NCBI GenBank assembly: GCA_947174705.1
Contig: CAMWKB010000016.1
Coordinates: 1-32,615 of the forward strand
Origin: an uncultured Lachnospiraceae bacterium
GTDB lineage: Bacteria > Bacillota > Clostridia > Lachnospirales > Lachnospiraceae
DNA length: 32,615 nt
Direction: 5' to 3'
The notes beneath the pieces were generated by a model. The model had not been told where the DNA came from. It saw nothing but the letters and a program-made list of their open reading frames with translations, and ran no database searches. Position 1 is the stretch's first letter, and each line of letters begins with the position of its first letter. Positions 25,132 to 32,579 of this stretch are shown one piece after another. Made by a program: the position numbers and the translations under genes.

Positions 25132-26183
25132 TAGTTACGATTATTTTGTTTTTAATTATTTTTGGGCTGGTAGTAATATCGCATGAATTCGGGCATTTCC
25201 TGATAGGAAAAAAGAACGGAATACGGGTTGTGGAATTTGCGGTAGGCATGGGTCCGACACTTTTTTTCTTTACAAAGGGTGAAACCAAGTATTCCCTTAA
25301 ACTTTTTCCTATAGGCGGAGCCTGTATGTTCGATGGGGAAGACGGTGTAACGTCTAATGATGAAGGAATTGACGAACATAGTTTCCTGGCGGCAAATGTC
25401 TGGTCGAGGATTGCTACCGTATTTGCAGGTCCTTTATTTAATTTCCTGCTTGCCTTTGTTTTTTCACTTATTTTAGTGGGATTTAACGGCTCTGACAGAC
25501 CTGTGGTTCAGCAGATTATGGAAAATTCTGCGGCTGAGGAAGCCGGAATCATGGCGGGGGATGAAATTGTTAAAATAAACGGAGAAAGAATCCGTATTTA
25601 TCGTGAAATAACTTTAATTTCCGCATTGAATAAAGGCGGTGATATGGATATTCAGATAAAAAGAAACGGCGAAATACAAAATGTAACACTGACGCCGCGC
25701 TACAGTAGTGAAGACGGCAGATACTATATAGGACTAAGAGGAGCCGGAGAGTTTATAAAGTGCGGTCCTGCGCAGGTGTTCCAGTACAGTTTCTATGAGG
25801 TACGTTATTGGGTAAAAGCAACATATAAGAGTCTTCTTATACTGCTGCAGGGACAGGCGAAGAAAGAGGATGTTTCCGGACCGATCGGAATTGCCCAGTT
25901 TGTCGGTCAAACGTATGAAGAGGTAAAACCCTACGGTATTTCGTCAATAATATTTACAATGATGAATATAGTTATTCTGCTATCTGTCAACCTCGGTATA
26001 TTCAATCTGCTTCCGCTTCCGGCGCTGGATGGCGGCAGGCTGGTATTTATGTTTCTGGAGGTGCTTCGCGGTAAGCCGATTTCACCGGAAAAAGAAGGAA
26101 TGGTGCATTTCGCGGGATTAGTGGTATTTATGATACTTATGGTGTTTGTGATGTATAATGATATTATGAAGATTTTTCATTAA
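25128..26183 (+). CDS. rseP: RseP/RasP-type site-2 membrane metalloprotease
   Basis: 351 residues. TTG start overlapping the dxr stop codon (TTGA), with AGGTGA just upstream, so translation is probably coupled. Zinc motif H-E-F-G-H at 19-23 in the first membrane segment; a PDZ domain (about 120-200, A-A-E-E-A-G-I-M-A-G-D-E-I-V-K-I-N-G in pieces); and N-L-L-P-L-P-A-L-D-G-G-R (about 293) with the third zinc ligand. In B. subtilis RasP cleaves RsiW, FtsL and signal peptide remnants. No candidate anti-sigma substrate is encoded next to it here. Confidence 0.96.
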   Translation: MIVTIILFLIIFGLVVISHEFGHFLIGKKNGIRVVEFAVGMGPTLFFFTKGETKYSLKLFPIGGACMFDGEDGVTSNDEGIDEHSFLAANVWSRIATVFAGPLFNFLLAFVFSLILVGFNGSDRPVVQQIMENSAAEEAGIMAGDEIVKINGERIRIYREITLISALNKGGDMDIQIKRNGEIQNVTLTPRYSSEDGRYYIGLRGAGEFIKCGPAQVFQYSFYEVRYWVKATYKSLLILLQGQAKKEDVSGPIGIAQFVGQTYEEVKPYGISSIIFTMMNIVILLSVNLGIFNLLPLPALDGGRLVFMFLEVLRGKPISPEKEGMVHFAGLVVFMILMVFVMYNDIMKIFH

Positions 26184-26199
26184 AAAGTTATTGGAAAAG

Positions 26200-26244
26200 G
26201 CTATGACAAATCATTTATGGTGATGGGATGTCGTAGCTTTTTTT
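26200..26244 (+). terminator. Intrinsic terminator after rseP
   Basis: GCTATGACA (26200-26208) pairs with TGTCGTAGC (26229-26237), 9 bp with one T-G pair, followed by seven T. It closes the pyrH-rseP operon. Confidence 0.9.
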
Positions 26245-26308
26245 ATATTAAGGAAGAAAGAAAAGATTATTTGAGAAATTTTTAATTAGAAAGTAAATGA
26301 TAAAAATT

Positions 26309-26336
26309 TTGCAAGAACCCATAAAAAATTTATTCT
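26309..26336 (+). promoter_or_regulatory. SigA promoter (TTGCAA-N16-TATTCT) for the lipoprotein gene
   Basis: TTGCAA (26309-26314) and TATTCT (26331-26336) with a 16-nt spacer, 55 nt before the lipoprotein start codon and after the rseP terminator. Confidence 0.65.
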
Positions 26337-26391
26337 AAATCGTATCTATTATATGAGGGCAGATATTTATACGATATGGGAGGAAATTAAA

Positions 26392-27384
26392 ATGAAAAAA
26401 CTTGTATTGGTATTAGTTGTTATAATAGTGGTTACAGTGTGTGGGTGCGGCAAAGAGGCTGGTTCGGAAGTTACGGATGAGAGTGTTTCTGAAATTGGAA
26501 GCGATGAGCTTAAAAGCCAGAATGCATCCGATGGCTATGTATCCGGGATTCAAGACCAAAATCCATCTGAAACAATAATCTTTACAGACATAGAACAAGG
26601 CGGTCCCTATGGTAAGATTTCAATATCATTACCAGATGGCTGGGATTATGAACTCTGTCCGATTGACAGCGATAATATGATTAATGGTATGTATGGAATA
26701 CATTTTTATCCGGAGGATGCGGCTGATGGTTATGTTGAGCTGGCTTATGTGGATAACTTTGGTGTCTGCGGAACGGGACTTGAAGAAGAAGCGGCAACGA
26801 TTGCAGGAAATCAGGCCAATATCGGTACTTATGATAACCATTCATATTGGGATTTTATTGCATTTGGAGAGGAGTATGAGGGTATTGTTGCCCTGACATA
26901 TTCTGTAGACGATTGGTGGAGTGAGTATGGTAGTCCGGTTTTGGATATTTTAGAGACTTTATCTTTTGATAAGGATGATAAAGAGGGCGGTGCATATGTA
27001 TACAGTAAAGAATCTGAGGCAGACAAGATTGGCCTGCATTTTTCTTTGAAAAATATTTCCCAGTCGGGTGCAACCCTTGTATTTGACCAATATGACGCTG
27101 AGGCTCCGACAGGAGAACTGGATCATGGCCAGGAGTTTGTGCTTGAGCTACTTAACGATGGCAAGTGGGAGGAGGCGCCGATTACCATAGACGGAGAGTA
27201 TGGATTTAATGCGCTTGCCTATATGATACCGGCTGGGGAGCGCACCGAAGTAGAGCTGCGTTGGGAGTGGCTGTATGGAGAACTGGCAGCAGGTGAATAC
27301 AGGATAAAAAAGAGCGTTATGGACTTTAGGGGGAGCGGTGACTTTGATGAGTATACGCTATATGCACAGTTCATATTGAATTAA
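26392..27384 (+). CDS. Lipoprotein with C-terminal bacterial Ig-like domain
   Basis: 330 residues. Signal sequence M-K-K-L-V-L-V-L-V-V-I-I-V-V-T with lipobox V-C-G-C (Cys about 19). After a Ser/Glu linker, a beta-rich domain (about 60-200) may be a psbP/lipid- or ligand-binding-like fold that I cannot name. The C-terminal domain (about 215-330) carries L-H-F-S-L-K-N-I-S, P-T-G-E-L-D-H-G, A-Y-M-I-P-A-G-E and the W-E-W-L-Y-G-x-L-A-A-G-x-Y-R-I-x-K pattern of the bacterial Ig-like domain common in Lachnospiraceae lipoproteins (Big_14 type). GGGAGG lies 8 nt before ATG 26392. It appears to be a single-gene unit. Confidence 0.85.
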   Translation: MKKLVLVLVVIIVVTVCGCGKEAGSEVTDESVSEIGSDELKSQNASDGYVSGIQDQNPSETIIFTDIEQGGPYGKISISLPDGWDYELCPIDSDNMINGMYGIHFYPEDAADGYVELAYVDNFGVCGTGLEEEAATIAGNQANIGTYDNHSYWDFIAFGEEYEGIVALTYSVDDWWSEYGSPVLDILETLSFDKDDKEGGAYVYSKESEADKIGLHFSLKNISQSGATLVFDQYDAEAPTGELDHGQEFVLELLNDGKWEEAPITIDGEYGFNALAYMIPAGERTEVELRWEWLYGELAAGEYRIKKSVMDFRGSGDFDEYTLYAQFILN

Positions 27385-27438
27385 TTTATTGTATGTATTA
27401 GCCAAATGCACCTATCAAATTTTGGAAGACATGTCGTA

Positions 27439-27467
27439 TTGAAAGTTATTAAAATATAGTATATAAT
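27439..27467 (+). promoter_or_regulatory. Near-consensus SigA promoter (TTGAAA-N17-TATAAT) firing into a hairpin
   Basis: TTGAAA (27439-27444) and a perfect TATAAT (27462-27467) at 17-nt spacing. Transcription would begin near 27474, only about 20 nt before the terminator-like hairpin at 27495-27528. Confidence 0.85.
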
Positions 27468-27494
27468 TCAACTATTCTACGAAGAAAGTTTAAT

Positions 27495-27528
27495 AAAAGG
27501 TCACAATAATATATATTGCGACCTTTTT
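27495..27528 (+). terminator. Terminator-like hairpin in the leader of the PP2C/kinase operon
   Basis: AAAAGGTC (27495-27502) pairs with GACCTTTT (27520-27527); CAATA/TATTG (27504-27508 with 27514-27518) extends the stem past one A-C mismatch. A run of five T forms the end. It could end the lipoprotein transcript, attenuate the promoter at 27439, or both. Confidence 0.8.
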
Positions 27529-27567
27529 CTAAAGGTTCCGGCGGGTTCCGCCACTTATATCAAACCT
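27521..27567 (+). promoter_or_regulatory. Alternative leader helices upstream of the PP2C gene
   Basis: ACCTTT (27521-27526), the 3' arm of the terminator-like hairpin, is perfectly complementary to AAAGGT (27531-27536) across a 4-nt loop. AGGTT (27533-27537) can instead pair with AACCT (27563-27567), enclosing GGCGG/CCGCC (27540-27544 with 27548-27552). These helices are mutually exclusive. No known riboswitch class was recognised. Confidence 0.45.
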
Positions 27568-27602
27568 GGTAATTATAAAGCTTATTTTATTTGGAGATTA
27601 AT

Positions 27603-28322
27603 ATGAATTTTGAAGCAGATGTATATTGGAACAAAGGCGTTTTGCATGACGTCAATCAGGATTCTCTTGTCCTGATACAGGCGCTTACATCGCAGGGCAG
27701 GGTGTTAATGGCTGCAATTTGCGACGGAATGGGAGGTATGGATATGGGAGAAGTTGCGAGCGGATATCTTACGGAGGAGCTTGTAACGTGGTTTTATGAC
27801 GGACTCTTAGACGCAATAGGCAAGAAAAAGGCATTATGGATAATAGGCAGATGCGCCAAACGAAAGCTCTATCAAATACAAAGAAGACTTGAATGTTATG
27901 CAAATAAACGCTCACTTGAGATTGGTACAACTATGTCTATGCTTATTTTGTGGGAAAAAAGATACCTCATATGGCATTTGGGCGACAGCAGAATATATCG
28001 TTTGAAAAGAGGCCGGGAGGCAAAGGTGCAGCTTTTGACGAAGGATCATGCGGACAATGAGGGGAGATTGTTTAAGTGTATAGGAAATTTTGGATATTTT
28101 GTACCCGATTTTATAATGGGAAGTGTTAAAAAAGATGAGGCGTTTCTGATTTGCAGCGACGGATTCAGAAAAAGAATAGATATGGATGAAATGGGCGAAG
28201 CGCTTTCGCCTTCGCGGATTAGGGAAAACAGAATCAGAAAGCATCTGCGCGAAATTGGGGATGCCGCAATGCGAAGAGGGGAGCGGGATGATATTTCGGC
28301 AGTTTATATTAAGGTGTGTTAA
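27603..28322 (+). CDS. PP2C-family Ser/Thr protein phosphatase
   Basis: 239 residues, a minimal PP2C domain. Metal and catalytic motifs are present: N-Q-D-S near the start, C-D-G-M-G-G-M-D-M-G-E, W-H-L-G-D-S-R-I-Y-R-L, T-K-D-H-A-D-N, L-I-C-S-D-G-F and G-E-R-D-D-I-S-A-V-Y. No membrane segment, so cytosolic. ATG 27603 follows GGAG by 6 nt. The kinase gene begins 11 nt after its stop, so the pair forms a reversible phosphorylation switch. The neighbourhood is unlike the usual PrpC-PrkC location beside the rpe/rsgA ribosome genes, so this is probably a second, dedicated pair. Confidence 0.92.
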   Translation: MNFEADVYWNKGVLHDVNQDSLVLIQALTSQGRVLMAAICDGMGGMDMGEVASGYLTEELVTWFYDGLLDAIGKKKALWIIGRCAKRKLYQIQRRLECYANKRSLEIGTTMSMLILWEKRYLIWHLGDSRIYRLKRGREAKVQLLTKDHADNEGRLFKCIGNFGYFVPDFIMGSVKKDEAFLICSDGFRKRIDMDEMGEALSPSRIRENRIRKHLREIGDAAMRRGERDDISAVYIKVC

Positions 28323-28333
28323 GGAGGATGAAT

Positions 28334-29251
28334 ATGACAGAAACAGTAAAATGCAATAACATTGTGCTCGGAAACAAGTATGAATTGATAAAGTCCATAG
28401 GCGAGGGAGGAAACGGTATAGTTTATCTGGCTTGGGACAGGCATTTGGCTTGCAGGGTGGCTGTTAAGGAAAATAAGCTACTGGAAGACAACAGTAGTAT
28501 GAATGCATTGAGGAATGAAATGGAGTTTCTAAAGAGTTTAAATCATCCAATGCTTCCGGCAGTAATTGATTACTTTGATACGGATAAGCGATATCTGGTA
28601 ATGGAGTATATAGAGGGGGAAAATCTGTGTGATTATATTGAAAAAGAAGGAAAAGTAGCGGAAGATACTGCGTGTGAGTGGGCCATGCAGTTACTTGATC
28701 TGTTATTGTATCTTCATGGTCAGAAACCGGCAATAATCTATAGGGATTTAAAACCTGATAATATCATACTCTGTAAGGATTCTAAGGTAAGAGTAGTGGA
28801 TTTTGGCTCGGCTTGCCGTATGAATTATAACGGAAGTTTAGAGGAAAATATGGCGGGAACTATAGGCTATGCCGCACCGGAACAGCTTGACGGTCTGGGG
28901 AAGTACAGCGATATGGCTGATGAGAGAAGCGATATTTATAATTTTGGTGCGACGTTATACCATATGTTGACAGGTTTCAATCCGTCGCTTCCACCATGTG
29001 GAATAAGACCGCCCAGATTCATTAATCCTCAGCTTACAGCCGGAATTGAGAAGATTGTACTGAAATGCACTCAGGCGGAGCCCTCAAAACGGTATCAGAG
29101 TGTTGAGGAAATAAAAAAGGATATGATGCGTAGAAAATATATAGGTAGAAGGGGGATTTTTGCAGGTATTGGCAGAAGGCACAGCTATGTAATAAAAAGA
29201 CTGGAAAAAAGTATCTGCCTGACGGATAAAAAGACGGTAGGTCTGGTTTAA
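28334..29251 (+). CDS. Cytosolic Ser/Thr protein kinase without PASTA domains
   Basis: 305 residues. Kinase domain about 14-270: glycine loop G-E-G-G-N-G-I-V-Y, A-V-K-E-N with the ATP-binding Lys, I-Y-R-D-L-K-P-D-N catalytic loop (Tyr in place of the usual His before Arg-Asp), V-D-F-G-S-A and G-Y-A-A-P-E-Q. The tail (about 270-305) is Arg/Lys-rich with no membrane segment or PASTA repeats, unlike PrkC/StkP. ATG 28334 lies 6 nt after AAGGAGG, which overlaps the phosphatase stop. It probably signals from a cytosolic cue; substrates are unknown, but the ATPase and small protein downstream are candidates. Confidence 0.92.
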   Translation: MTETVKCNNIVLGNKYELIKSIGEGGNGIVYLAWDRHLACRVAVKENKLLEDNSSMNALRNEMEFLKSLNHPMLPAVIDYFDTDKRYLVMEYIEGENLCDYIEKEGKVAEDTACEWAMQLLDLLLYLHGQKPAIIYRDLKPDNIILCKDSKVRVVDFGSACRMNYNGSLEENMAGTIGYAAPEQLDGLGKYSDMADERSDIYNFGATLYHMLTGFNPSLPPCGIRPPRFINPQLTAGIEKIVLKCTQAEPSKRYQSVEEIKKDMMRRKYIGRRGIFAGIGRRHSYVIKRLEKSICLTDKKTVGLV

Positions 29252-29295
29252 AAATGAATTTTTCACAGACAAATAAACATGAGGACGAAAAGTAA

Positions 29296-29325
29296 TTGAC
29301 GAAAAAGAAAAAAGATGCCTATAAT
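29296..29325 (+). promoter_or_regulatory. Near-consensus SigA promoter (TTGACG-N18-TATAAT)
   Basis: TTGACG (29296-29301) and TATAAT (29320-29325), 18-nt spacer, 27 nt before the start of the 57-aa protein gene. One of the strongest-looking promoters in the window. Confidence 0.85.
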
Positions 29326-29352
29326 ATCCTTAAAAGATAAGGAGGGCAGAAA

Positions 29353-29526
29353 ATGGGAGAAATGGAAAATATGGGAATGACAGACAATCAATACAAAGAC
29401 TTTGTTGAGAATTTTAAAGAAGATCTGGAAGAGCTGAATGAATATAAGGAAGCAAATGACGATGAAAGATATGAGAAAAAGTATAAAAGAGTCATGGAAC
29501 GGCTTGAAAAATCATTAAAAAGATAA
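29353..29526 (+). CDS. 57-aa highly charged helical protein
   Basis: Unrecognised protein starting M-G-E-M-E-N-M-G-M-T-D-N-Q-Y. The composition (Glu, Asp, Lys, Arg rich; regular L-E-E-L, V-M-E-R-L-E-K-S-L spacing) predicts one or two amphipathic helices. AAGGAGGGC lies 8-10 nt before the ATG, with a near-consensus promoter and a terminator directly around it, so it is an independent and probably well-expressed gene. A regulator or adaptor role next to the kinase is possible but unproven. Confidence 0.8.
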   Translation: MGEMENMGMTDNQYKDFVENFKEDLEELNEYKEANDDERYEKKYKRVMERLEKSLKR

Positions 29527-29534
29527 TCGGAATG

Positions 29535-29562
29535 AGAGCACAGGCACGGATCTGCTCTTTTT
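29535..29562 (+). terminator. Intrinsic terminator after the 57-aa gene
   Basis: AGAGCA (29535-29540) pairs with TGCTCT (29553-29558), loop of 12 nt, followed by four more T. It separates the small gene from the ATPase gene. Confidence 0.75.
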
Positions 29563-29593
29563 CAATGGGAAATGAAAGGGCATAAATGCAGTC

Positions 29594-31114
29594 ATGAACA
29601 TTAAACAGGCAAAAGAATACATTAAAGATTCAGTTAAATTATATTTAAAAAAAGACGAAGAGGGCGAATATAGGATTCCGTTAGTAAGGCAGCGTCCGAT
29701 TTTTTTACTGGGGGCGCCCGGAATAGGAAAGACGGCGGTTATGGAGCAGATTGCACAGGAGCTTGGCATTGCCATAGTTTCATATTCCATGACGCATCAC
29801 ACCAGACAGTCCGCGCTGGGACTGCCTTTTATTGCGCATAAAGAGTTTGAAGGGCTTTCGTATGACGTGTCCGAATATACAATGAGTGAAATTATTGCCT
29901 CAATTTATGATGTGATGAGTGAGAGCGGCATAAAAGAAGGTATTCTTTTTCTGGATGAGATTAACTGTGTGTCGGAGACTTTGGCGCCGTCAATGCTTCA
30001 GTTTCTTCAATATAAGGTGTTTGGCAGGCATAGAGTGCCCGATGGCTGGGTGATCGTTACAGCCGGAAACCCGCCGGAATATAACAAGTCAGTACGCGAA
30101 TTTGATATTGTAACTTTGGACAGAATGAAGATTCTGGAGGTTGAAGCGGATTATTCTGTCTGGAAAGAATATGCAAAGGACAGGAGTATTCATACCGCAA
30201 TTATAAATTATCTGGATTTGAAAAAGGAAGATTTTTATCAGGTGGAGACCACTGTGCGCGGTAAAAATTATATTACCGCAAGAGGATGGGAAGACTTGTC
30301 TGCAATGATGTTCCTCTACGAAGAAGAGGGAATGAAAGTGGAGGAAACCCTGATTGAGCAGTATATCAGAAATCCGCGTGTAGTTAAGGAGTTTGGCGCT
30401 TATTACGAACTTTATATGAAATATAAAAAGGATTATCAGGTAGAAGCAATCCTTGCCGGAAATGCGCCTGCCAAGGCGGGAGAAAGGGCAAGAAAGGCTA
30501 ATTTTGATGAGCGTCTCTCCCTAATGGGAATGTTGATTGATTATATTCAGCATGATATACGTGAAAATATGGAGCGGTTTGATTATGTAAACAACATATT
30601 AATCTGTATGAAAGCGCTTAAAAAGAGCTTAGAGACCGGAAGCATGTCAAAGAGTGAAATTACAAATATGTTGGAAAATCAGATAGAGGGAAGGCGTAAA
30701 GGAATGGAAGCCTTGCAGAAAGCCGGTTCATTATCTGACAGGGAAAAGAGAAAGCATAAGAATGTAATTCGATTTTTAAACGATTGTAAAAAGATGATGC
30801 AGCTTGAGGATATAGAAGATAACGGTATAGCGCTTAGTTTTTTAAAGAGGCGGTATGACGAAGAGGTGGCCGGCTATAAGAACGAAACGCAGGATATTAA
30901 AATGAAGCTGCATTATTTATTCAGCTTTGTGGAAGATACTTTCGGAACAGGTAATGAAATGCTTGTTCTGCTTACGGAATGTACCGTTAATAAGGATAGT
31001 GCGAAGTTTATCAGTATGTATGGCTGCGATGAGTATAAACGTCACAATGAGGAAATGATGGTTTCAGAGCGGGCGGATTCAATTATGGAGCAGATTGTGG
31101 AATTGGAATTGTGA
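29594..31114 (+). CDS. MoxR-like AAA+ ATPase
   Basis: 506 residues. AAA+ core about 30-215: Walker A G-A-P-G-I-G-K-T (about 41), T-H-H-T-R-Q-S-A-L-G-L-P, Walker B L-F-L-D-E-I-N (about 118), sensor-1 segment T-A-G-N-P-P-E-Y and F-D-I-V-T-L-D-R-M with the likely arginine finger. A long helical C-terminal region (about 215-506) has no recognised domain. MoxR ATPases normally work with a VWA-domain partner as chaperones that insert cofactors or assemble complexes; no VWA gene lies within the window. GAAAGG lies 14 nt before ATG 29594. The start context also includes an overlapping ATG at 29586 that would give only three codons. Confidence 0.88.
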   Translation: MNIKQAKEYIKDSVKLYLKKDEEGEYRIPLVRQRPIFLLGAPGIGKTAVMEQIAQELGIAIVSYSMTHHTRQSALGLPFIAHKEFEGLSYDVSEYTMSEIIASIYDVMSESGIKEGILFLDEINCVSETLAPSMLQFLQYKVFGRHRVPDGWVIVTAGNPPEYNKSVREFDIVTLDRMKILEVEADYSVWKEYAKDRSIHTAIINYLDLKKEDFYQVETTVRGKNYITARGWEDLSAMMFLYEEEGMKVEETLIEQYIRNPRVVKEFGAYYELYMKYKKDYQVEAILAGNAPAKAGERARKANFDERLSLMGMLIDYIQHDIRENMERFDYVNNILICMKALKKSLETGSMSKSEITNMLENQIEGRRKGMEALQKAGSLSDREKRKHKNVIRFLNDCKKMMQLEDIEDNGIALSFLKRRYDEEVAGYKNETQDIKMKLHYLFSFVEDTFGTGNEMLVLLTECTVNKDSAKFISMYGCDEYKRHNEEMMVSERADSIMEQIVELEL

Positions 31115-31211
31115 TTGTGCTAAAGTGCTTTCAGCGCTGCCAAAACATCGCAGTTTTTGGGTAAAGAATGAAGTTTATAGAAAGTAAAAATAGGAAAAAA
31201 GTCGCAAAATT

Positions 31212-32111
31212 ATGAAAATACAAGAAATAGATACTGAATACGGTGCTTTAAAGTATAGTGTTGTGGATGATTGTATTATGATAGTTGAATATCGTGGCAG
31301 GGATATTTCGTTGACTGTACCGGTCAGTATAGAAGAAAAACCTGTTACCATCATTGGAAAAAAGGCCTTTTTGGCGGCTAAGGAGCTTAAAGAAGTGATT
31401 CTGCCGGAACATATTACCGTAATACAGGACTGGGCTTTTGCATCTTGTCGCAATCTGGAGGTAATTACGCTGCCAAAGCGAAAGATTGAGATAGGACAGG
31501 GGATTTTAAAGGATTGTGATAAACTTACCCGGATTGAGCCTATAGGAGAAAATGCGACGTTTTCTTATCTCTTGGCAGCAGCTATGAATAAGCTGGATGC
31601 CTTTTATCTGTTTAATCCTCAGGATGCAGGGAGTGAGAGCTGGTTAGAACAGTGGGATGCTAAGATGTGCTCGCTTATGTATATGGATGATACGGAAGGG
31701 TTTTCTAAGATGCTTCTGTGCGGCGAAGAGGATTATGGCAGCAGGGAGAATAATCTTGATTATTATGTGGAACATCGCAGACGTTTTAAGGTCAGGCTTG
31801 CAATGCTCAGATTGATGCACGATACAGGACTTAAAGATTCGGTTAAAGATATGCTGCTTACCTATCTTAAATCCCATAAAAAAGGGGAAGAATCGGAAGA
31901 AACGTGGAGAGTGGTGCTTGAAGAGCATGGCGATGAGAGGGAGTATTATCAGTTTCTCTTAGATAATGGATGTATTACTAAGGAGAATATCGACGCTGTT
32001 TTGGATGATATGGGAGAGAATCATGCAGAGATGAAGGCTTTTTTGATTAACTATAGGAGTACTAATTTTCAGAACGAAGATGCTTTTTCGGCTCTGGAGT
32101 TTGAAATATAA
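31212..32111 (+). CDS. LRR_5 (BspA-like) leucine-rich repeat protein with helical C-terminal domain
   Basis: 299 residues, no signal peptide, so cytosolic, unlike most BspA-like proteins. Two or three LRR_5 repeats at about 35-105: P-V-T-I-I-G-K-K-A-F, L-K-E-V-I-L-P-E-H-I-T-V-I-Q-D-W-A-F and L-E-V-I-T-L-P. The remaining 190 residues are acidic and helical (an ankyrin-like or adaptor region). The ribosome binding site is weak (A/G-rich only). Lies 97 nt after the ATPase gene and is probably its functional partner, perhaps presenting substrates. The function is not known. Confidence 0.8.
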   Translation: MKIQEIDTEYGALKYSVVDDCIMIVEYRGRDISLTVPVSIEEKPVTIIGKKAFLAAKELKEVILPEHITVIQDWAFASCRNLEVITLPKRKIEIGQGILKDCDKLTRIEPIGENATFSYLLAAAMNKLDAFYLFNPQDAGSESWLEQWDAKMCSLMYMDDTEGFSKMLLCGEEDYGSRENNLDYYVEHRRRFKVRLAMLRLMHDTGLKDSVKDMLLTYLKSHKKGEESEETWRVVLEEHGDEREYYQFLLDNGCITKENIDAVLDDMGENHAEMKAFLINYRSTNFQNEDAFSALEFEI

Positions 32112-32148
32112 TATTTAGAAAGTCCCGGGACAGTATATCAAATACATA

Positions 32149-32177
32149 TAGAAATAACAATAAGCTTGTGATACAAT
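32149..32177 (+). promoter_or_regulatory. Possible extended -10 promoter (TAGAAA-N17-TACAAT) for the 55-aa gene
   Basis: TACAAT (32172-32177) is preceded by TGA (extended -10), and TAGAAA (32149-32154, four of six consensus bases) lies 17 nt upstream. It precedes the small gene by about 50 nt. Confidence 0.6.
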
Positions 32178-32228
32178 AAAATTATAGTAGCAAACACTTT
32201 TCTTTTTTATATAGGAGGTGAAAACGAT

Positions 32229-32396
32229 ATGCCGACAAACGAAAAAGAGATTAATAATTATCTGTTTGATCAGTTGTCAATATTAGAGCGGATTGAGGCT
32301 GTAACAAAAGATGAGGCAGTATTAAAACAGATTGAAATTGAGAGGCGGCAAATTGAAAGAAAGTTATATCAAAAACCGCCACTTATAAGCCAATAA
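32229..32396 (+). CDS. 55-aa hypothetical protein
   Basis: Starts M-P-T-N-E-K-E-I-N-N-Y-L-F-D and ends K-P-P-L-I-S-Q. Mostly helical with I-L-E-R-I-E-A-V and R-R-Q-I-E-R-K-L heptads. A textbook ATAGGAGGTG ribosome binding site, an upstream promoter and a downstream terminator mark it as a true gene. I do not recognise it; no function is proposed. Confidence 0.8.
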   Translation: MPTNEKEINNYLFDQLSILERIEAVTKDEAVLKQIEIERRQIERKLYQKPPLISQ

Positions 32397-32411
32397 GCAA
32401 TATTTTTAGAG

Positions 32412-32437
32412 AGTGCCAAGCATTTTGGCACTTTCTT
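32412..32437 (+). terminator. Intrinsic terminator after the 55-aa gene
   Basis: AGTGCCAA (32412-32419) and TTGGCACT (32425-32432) form a perfect 8-bp stem with a 5-nt loop, followed by a TTCTT run. Confidence 0.85.
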
Positions 32438-32512
32438 CTAAAATTATAAAGTGATTATATTTAGAAAATATGGTAAATTATGTAAAAATATTAATAAACT
32501 TCAAAAATCATC

Positions 32513-32541
32513 TTGCGTTTAAAGTATTTATGTGTTATACT
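32513..32541 (+). promoter_or_regulatory. SigA promoter (TTGCGT-N17-TATACT, extended -10) for secG
   Basis: TTGCGT (32513-32518) and TATACT (32536-32541) at 17-nt spacing with TGT immediately before the -10, closely resembling the rpsB promoter. Confidence 0.85.
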
Positions 32542-32579
32542 GAACTCCGCGTGATATCGAGAAAGGAGTATATTTTTAA

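Noticed and set aside
27531..27567. tRNA-like or T-box-like element suggested by GGTTCC and GC-rich hairpin
   Set aside because: No acceptor or anticodon arms, and no T-box AG-bulge or antiterminator consensus.
29586..29597. Three-codon upstream ORF overlapping the ATPase start (ATG CAG TCA TGA)
   Set aside because: GAAAGG is placed for the ATG at 29594 (14 nt), and 6 nt is too close for that part of the SD; probably chance.
31140..31161. CCAAAA/TTTTTGG hairpin between the ATPase and LRR genes as a terminator
   Set aside because: Short A-T stem with no T run after it; weak.
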